The notes under the pieces were generated by a model. The model was not told the origin of the DNA. It did no database searches and saw nothing but the letters and a program-made list of their open reading frames with translations. This document shows, one piece after another, positions 5,729 to 7,109 of a DNA stretch of 7,109 nt. The stretch covers positions 1 through 7,109 of the forward strand of contig CALABM010000165.1 of the NCBI GenBank assembly GCA_937885815.1, given 5' to 3'. Position 1 is the stretch's first letter. Each line of letters opens with the position of its first letter. The position numbers and the translations under genes were made by a program. This DNA comes from an uncultured Verrucomicrobiales bacterium. GTDB lineage: Bacteria; Verrucomicrobiota; Verrucomicrobiia; Verrucomicrobiales; Akkermansiaceae.

Positions 5729-7109
5729 TTATTGGCCGCCTGCCTCGCGGATAAGGCGTGCGCATGTCTCCTTATTCGGCGCGTAAAAATATGAAGAGGC
5801 ATTCTGCTGAGGCGTACGCCCTGATTTATCAGCAAGGTTGATATTGACGCCGGGAGCGGCCAGTAGCAGCTTCACAACCTCGATGTGGCCTGCGTCAGCC
5901 GCATTGTTGAGCGGCGTGCGGCCGTTCGAATCCGTGCTGTTGACATCGACACCAGGAGTGGCGAGTAGCAGCTTCACAATCTCGGTGTAGCCTGCGTAAG
6001 CCGCATTATTGAGCGGCGTGCGGCCCGAGTTATTAGGCTGATTTAAATTAATATTTTGAGCTGTCAGAAGGACTTTAACGCATTCGGTTTTTCCTTTCTC
6101 TGCTGCCACATGGAGAGGCGTATTGCCGTTATTATCCTTCAGATTTACGTTTGCCCCACTATTGATTAAGAGCTGTACACATTCAGTGTGGCCGTTGGAT
6201 GCAGCAATATGGAGGGCTGCATACTTACTGTAACCCCACTGAAGATTGATGTTGATACCGGGGGCGCTCAGCAGGAGTTTGAGGCAATCCGCGTGGCCAT
6301 TAGATGCAGCTTGATAAAGTGCTGCATACATATAGCCACTTCCGCTGTTAACATCAATAGTGGTTTCATCCAGCAGGAGTTTGATGAAATTAGTATGGCC
6401 GTTCGTTGCCGCGGTTTGAAGGCATTGCGAGTTCTCGAGCGTGGGCTGAGGCTCCATGGCCCGGATAATGAGCTTTGCCAGCTCAATATTCCCGTTGAAG
6501 ATAGCAGAGTAAAGATATGAAGTATACTGGTAGGATGAGATATAATACTGATTCTGAAGCTGCTGTTGGGCTGCCTCACGCTGCGGGGCAAGCCGCTTGC
6601 TGAGTTCTGCCCGGATGAGTTCAGCGCATGCGGTATGGCCATTTGCGGCAGCCAATCGGGTAGGATTACCCGTGGTAATATCCAGGTCCTGATGGGTTAA
6701 CAGAAGTTTCACCATTTCATTATTACCATGGAGAATAGCAAGGTTAAGGGCTGTTTGTTGCAGAAAACCTTTGCTGTTAATATTAATGCCCGGGGTAGCC
6801 AGCAGATGCTGCATAATCTCAATGTTATTATTACGAGCGGCCTGGATAAGGGCTGTTTCACCTGCAGCTGTTGCGGTGTTGACATCTACGCCTTCTGTTG
6901 CCAGTAGGCGCTTTACCTCGTCTACATTGTCGCTAGCCACGGCGAGATGAAGCTCAGAGTAGTTGCTCTTATCAATTTCAGGAGCGGCGAGTAGAAGGCG
7001 CACACATTCCGTATGGCCTTTTCTGGCAGCAAAGTTGAGGGGACTGGTGCCGCGTTGATTTGCCTTGTTGACATCAATCCCCGGAGCGGCGAGCAGAAGG
7101 CGCACACAT
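5729..7109 (-). CDS. Ankyrin-repeat protein, 5'-truncated
   Basis: The frame is open to the right edge. The first possible start (GTG, 7105-7103) lies inside a repeat, so the N-terminus is outside the window. The visible 458 residues hold about 14 ankyrin units, recognised by the second-helix pattern HTECVRLLL or IEVVKLLL and by TPLNNAA, TPLHVAA or ALHIAA first helices. The usual period is 34 residues (Leu-Leu-Leu-Ala-Ala-Pro-Gly-Ile-Asp-Val-Asn loop), one longer than the canonical 33; one unit near 311-344 has the canonical length and Gly-Ala-Asn-Val-Asn loop. A Gln/Tyr-rich insert (about 168-198) splits the array into two blocks. The last unit has a Ser/Tyr/Phe insert (437-444) and ends REAGGQ, like a capping repeat. 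Ankyrin arrays bind proteins; the partner, and whether the protein is secreted, cannot be judged without the N-terminus. Its terminator is at 5700-5665. Confidence 0.92.
   Translation of the reverse strand, partial: CVRLLLAAPGIDVNKANQRGTSPLNFAARKGHTECVRLLLAAPEIDKSNYSELHLAVASDNVDEVKRLLATEGVDVNTATAAGETALIQAARNNNIEIMQHLLATPGININSKGFLQQTALNLAILHGNNEMVKLLLTHQDLDITTGNPTRLAAANGHTACAELIRAELSKRLAPQREAAQQQLQNQYYISSYQYTSYLYSAIFNGNIELAKLIIRAMEPQPTLENSQCLQTAATNGHTNFIKLLLDETTIDVNSGSGYMYAALYQAASNGHADCLKLLLSAPGININLQWGYSKYAALHIAASNGHTECVQLLINSGANVNLKDNNGNTPLHVAAEKGKTECVKVLLTAQNINLNQPNNSGRTPLNNAAYAGYTEIVKLLLATPGVDVNSTDSNGRTPLNNAADAGHIEVVKLLLAAPGVNINLADKSGRTPQQNASSYFYAPNKETCARLIREAGGQ
5849..6025 (-). repeat. 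Two 75-bp direct copies within the ankyrin gene
   Basis: Bases 5849-5923 and 5951-6025 match at 66 of 75 positions by my hand alignment, offset by exactly 102 bp (34 codons). Many differences fall at third codon positions. These copies encode neighbouring ankyrin units sharing the GRTPLNNAA segment and point to tandem duplication of a unit. Confidence 0.85.
6981..7109 (-). repeat. Ankyrin unit repeated at the right edge
   Basis: Bases 6981-7007 and 7083-7109 differ at one of 27 positions and are again 102 bp apart. The second copy is cut by the window edge. The near identity suggests duplication or gene conversion among the units further upstream in the gene. Confidence 0.8.

Noticed and set aside
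4578..5765. A 395-codon open frame on the minus strand opposite the beta-barrel gene
   Set aside because: The plus strand here encodes a signal peptide, strand pattern and terminal Phe. The antisense product has no signal, domain or repeat pattern, runs across two terminators, and looks like a codon-bias shadow.

Overview
The window looks like chromosomal DNA from a Gram-negative (diderm) bacterium: it encodes a lipoprotein with a clear lipobox, a secreted two-lobed aspartic protease and an outer-membrane beta-barrel ending in Phe. Pro/Ala-rich linkers, an ankyrin array with 34-residue units, strong sigma70-type promoters and few Shine-Dalgarno sites fit a gut-type Verrucomicrobiota such as an Akkermansia relative. 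That placement is an impression from style, not from a marker gene. No RNA gene, CRISPR array, transposase or phage structural gene was seen.

Layout, left to right. (1) 1-917 (+) is the C-terminal part of a six-helix membrane protein of unknown function. Its frame runs off the left edge through a Val-Val-Gln-Pro repeat, and it ends at an intrinsic terminator (941-983). (2) A near-consensus promoter (991-1019) drives a small three-helix membrane protein (1026-1385, +). (3) Four minus-strand genes follow in one direction, read from 4418 down to 1382: a two-lobed retropepsin-like aspartic protease, a DUF486/DMT-type small membrane protein 14 nt downstream, an SH3-like lipoprotein with its own likely promoter, and a XerD-type tyrosine recombinase. 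The recombinase stop overlaps the stop of the small membrane protein gene by 4 bp. (4) A 123-bp divergent intergenic region (4419-4541) holds back-to-back promoters. The rightward one drives a secreted beta-barrel protein (4542-5555, +) and has a perfect 12-bp palindrome in its spacer. (5) Two converging intrinsic terminators (5601-5637 + and 5665-5700 -) separate the barrel gene from a large ankyrin-repeat gene (5729 to beyond 7109, -), which is cut by the right edge.

The most notable signal is promoter geometry. Two promoters share the pattern TTGACG, 17 bp, TATAAT or TAAAAT, 6 nt, ATG, which puts the expected transcription start on the start codon. Two more have only 8-11 nt between the -10 box and the ATG. 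This predicts leaderless or nearly leaderless mRNAs as a common mode here. By predicted localisation, the protease, lipoprotein and barrel form an envelope-related neighbourhood, but nothing in the sequence proves they work together. XerD probably has a general chromosome-dimer role unrelated to its neighbours.
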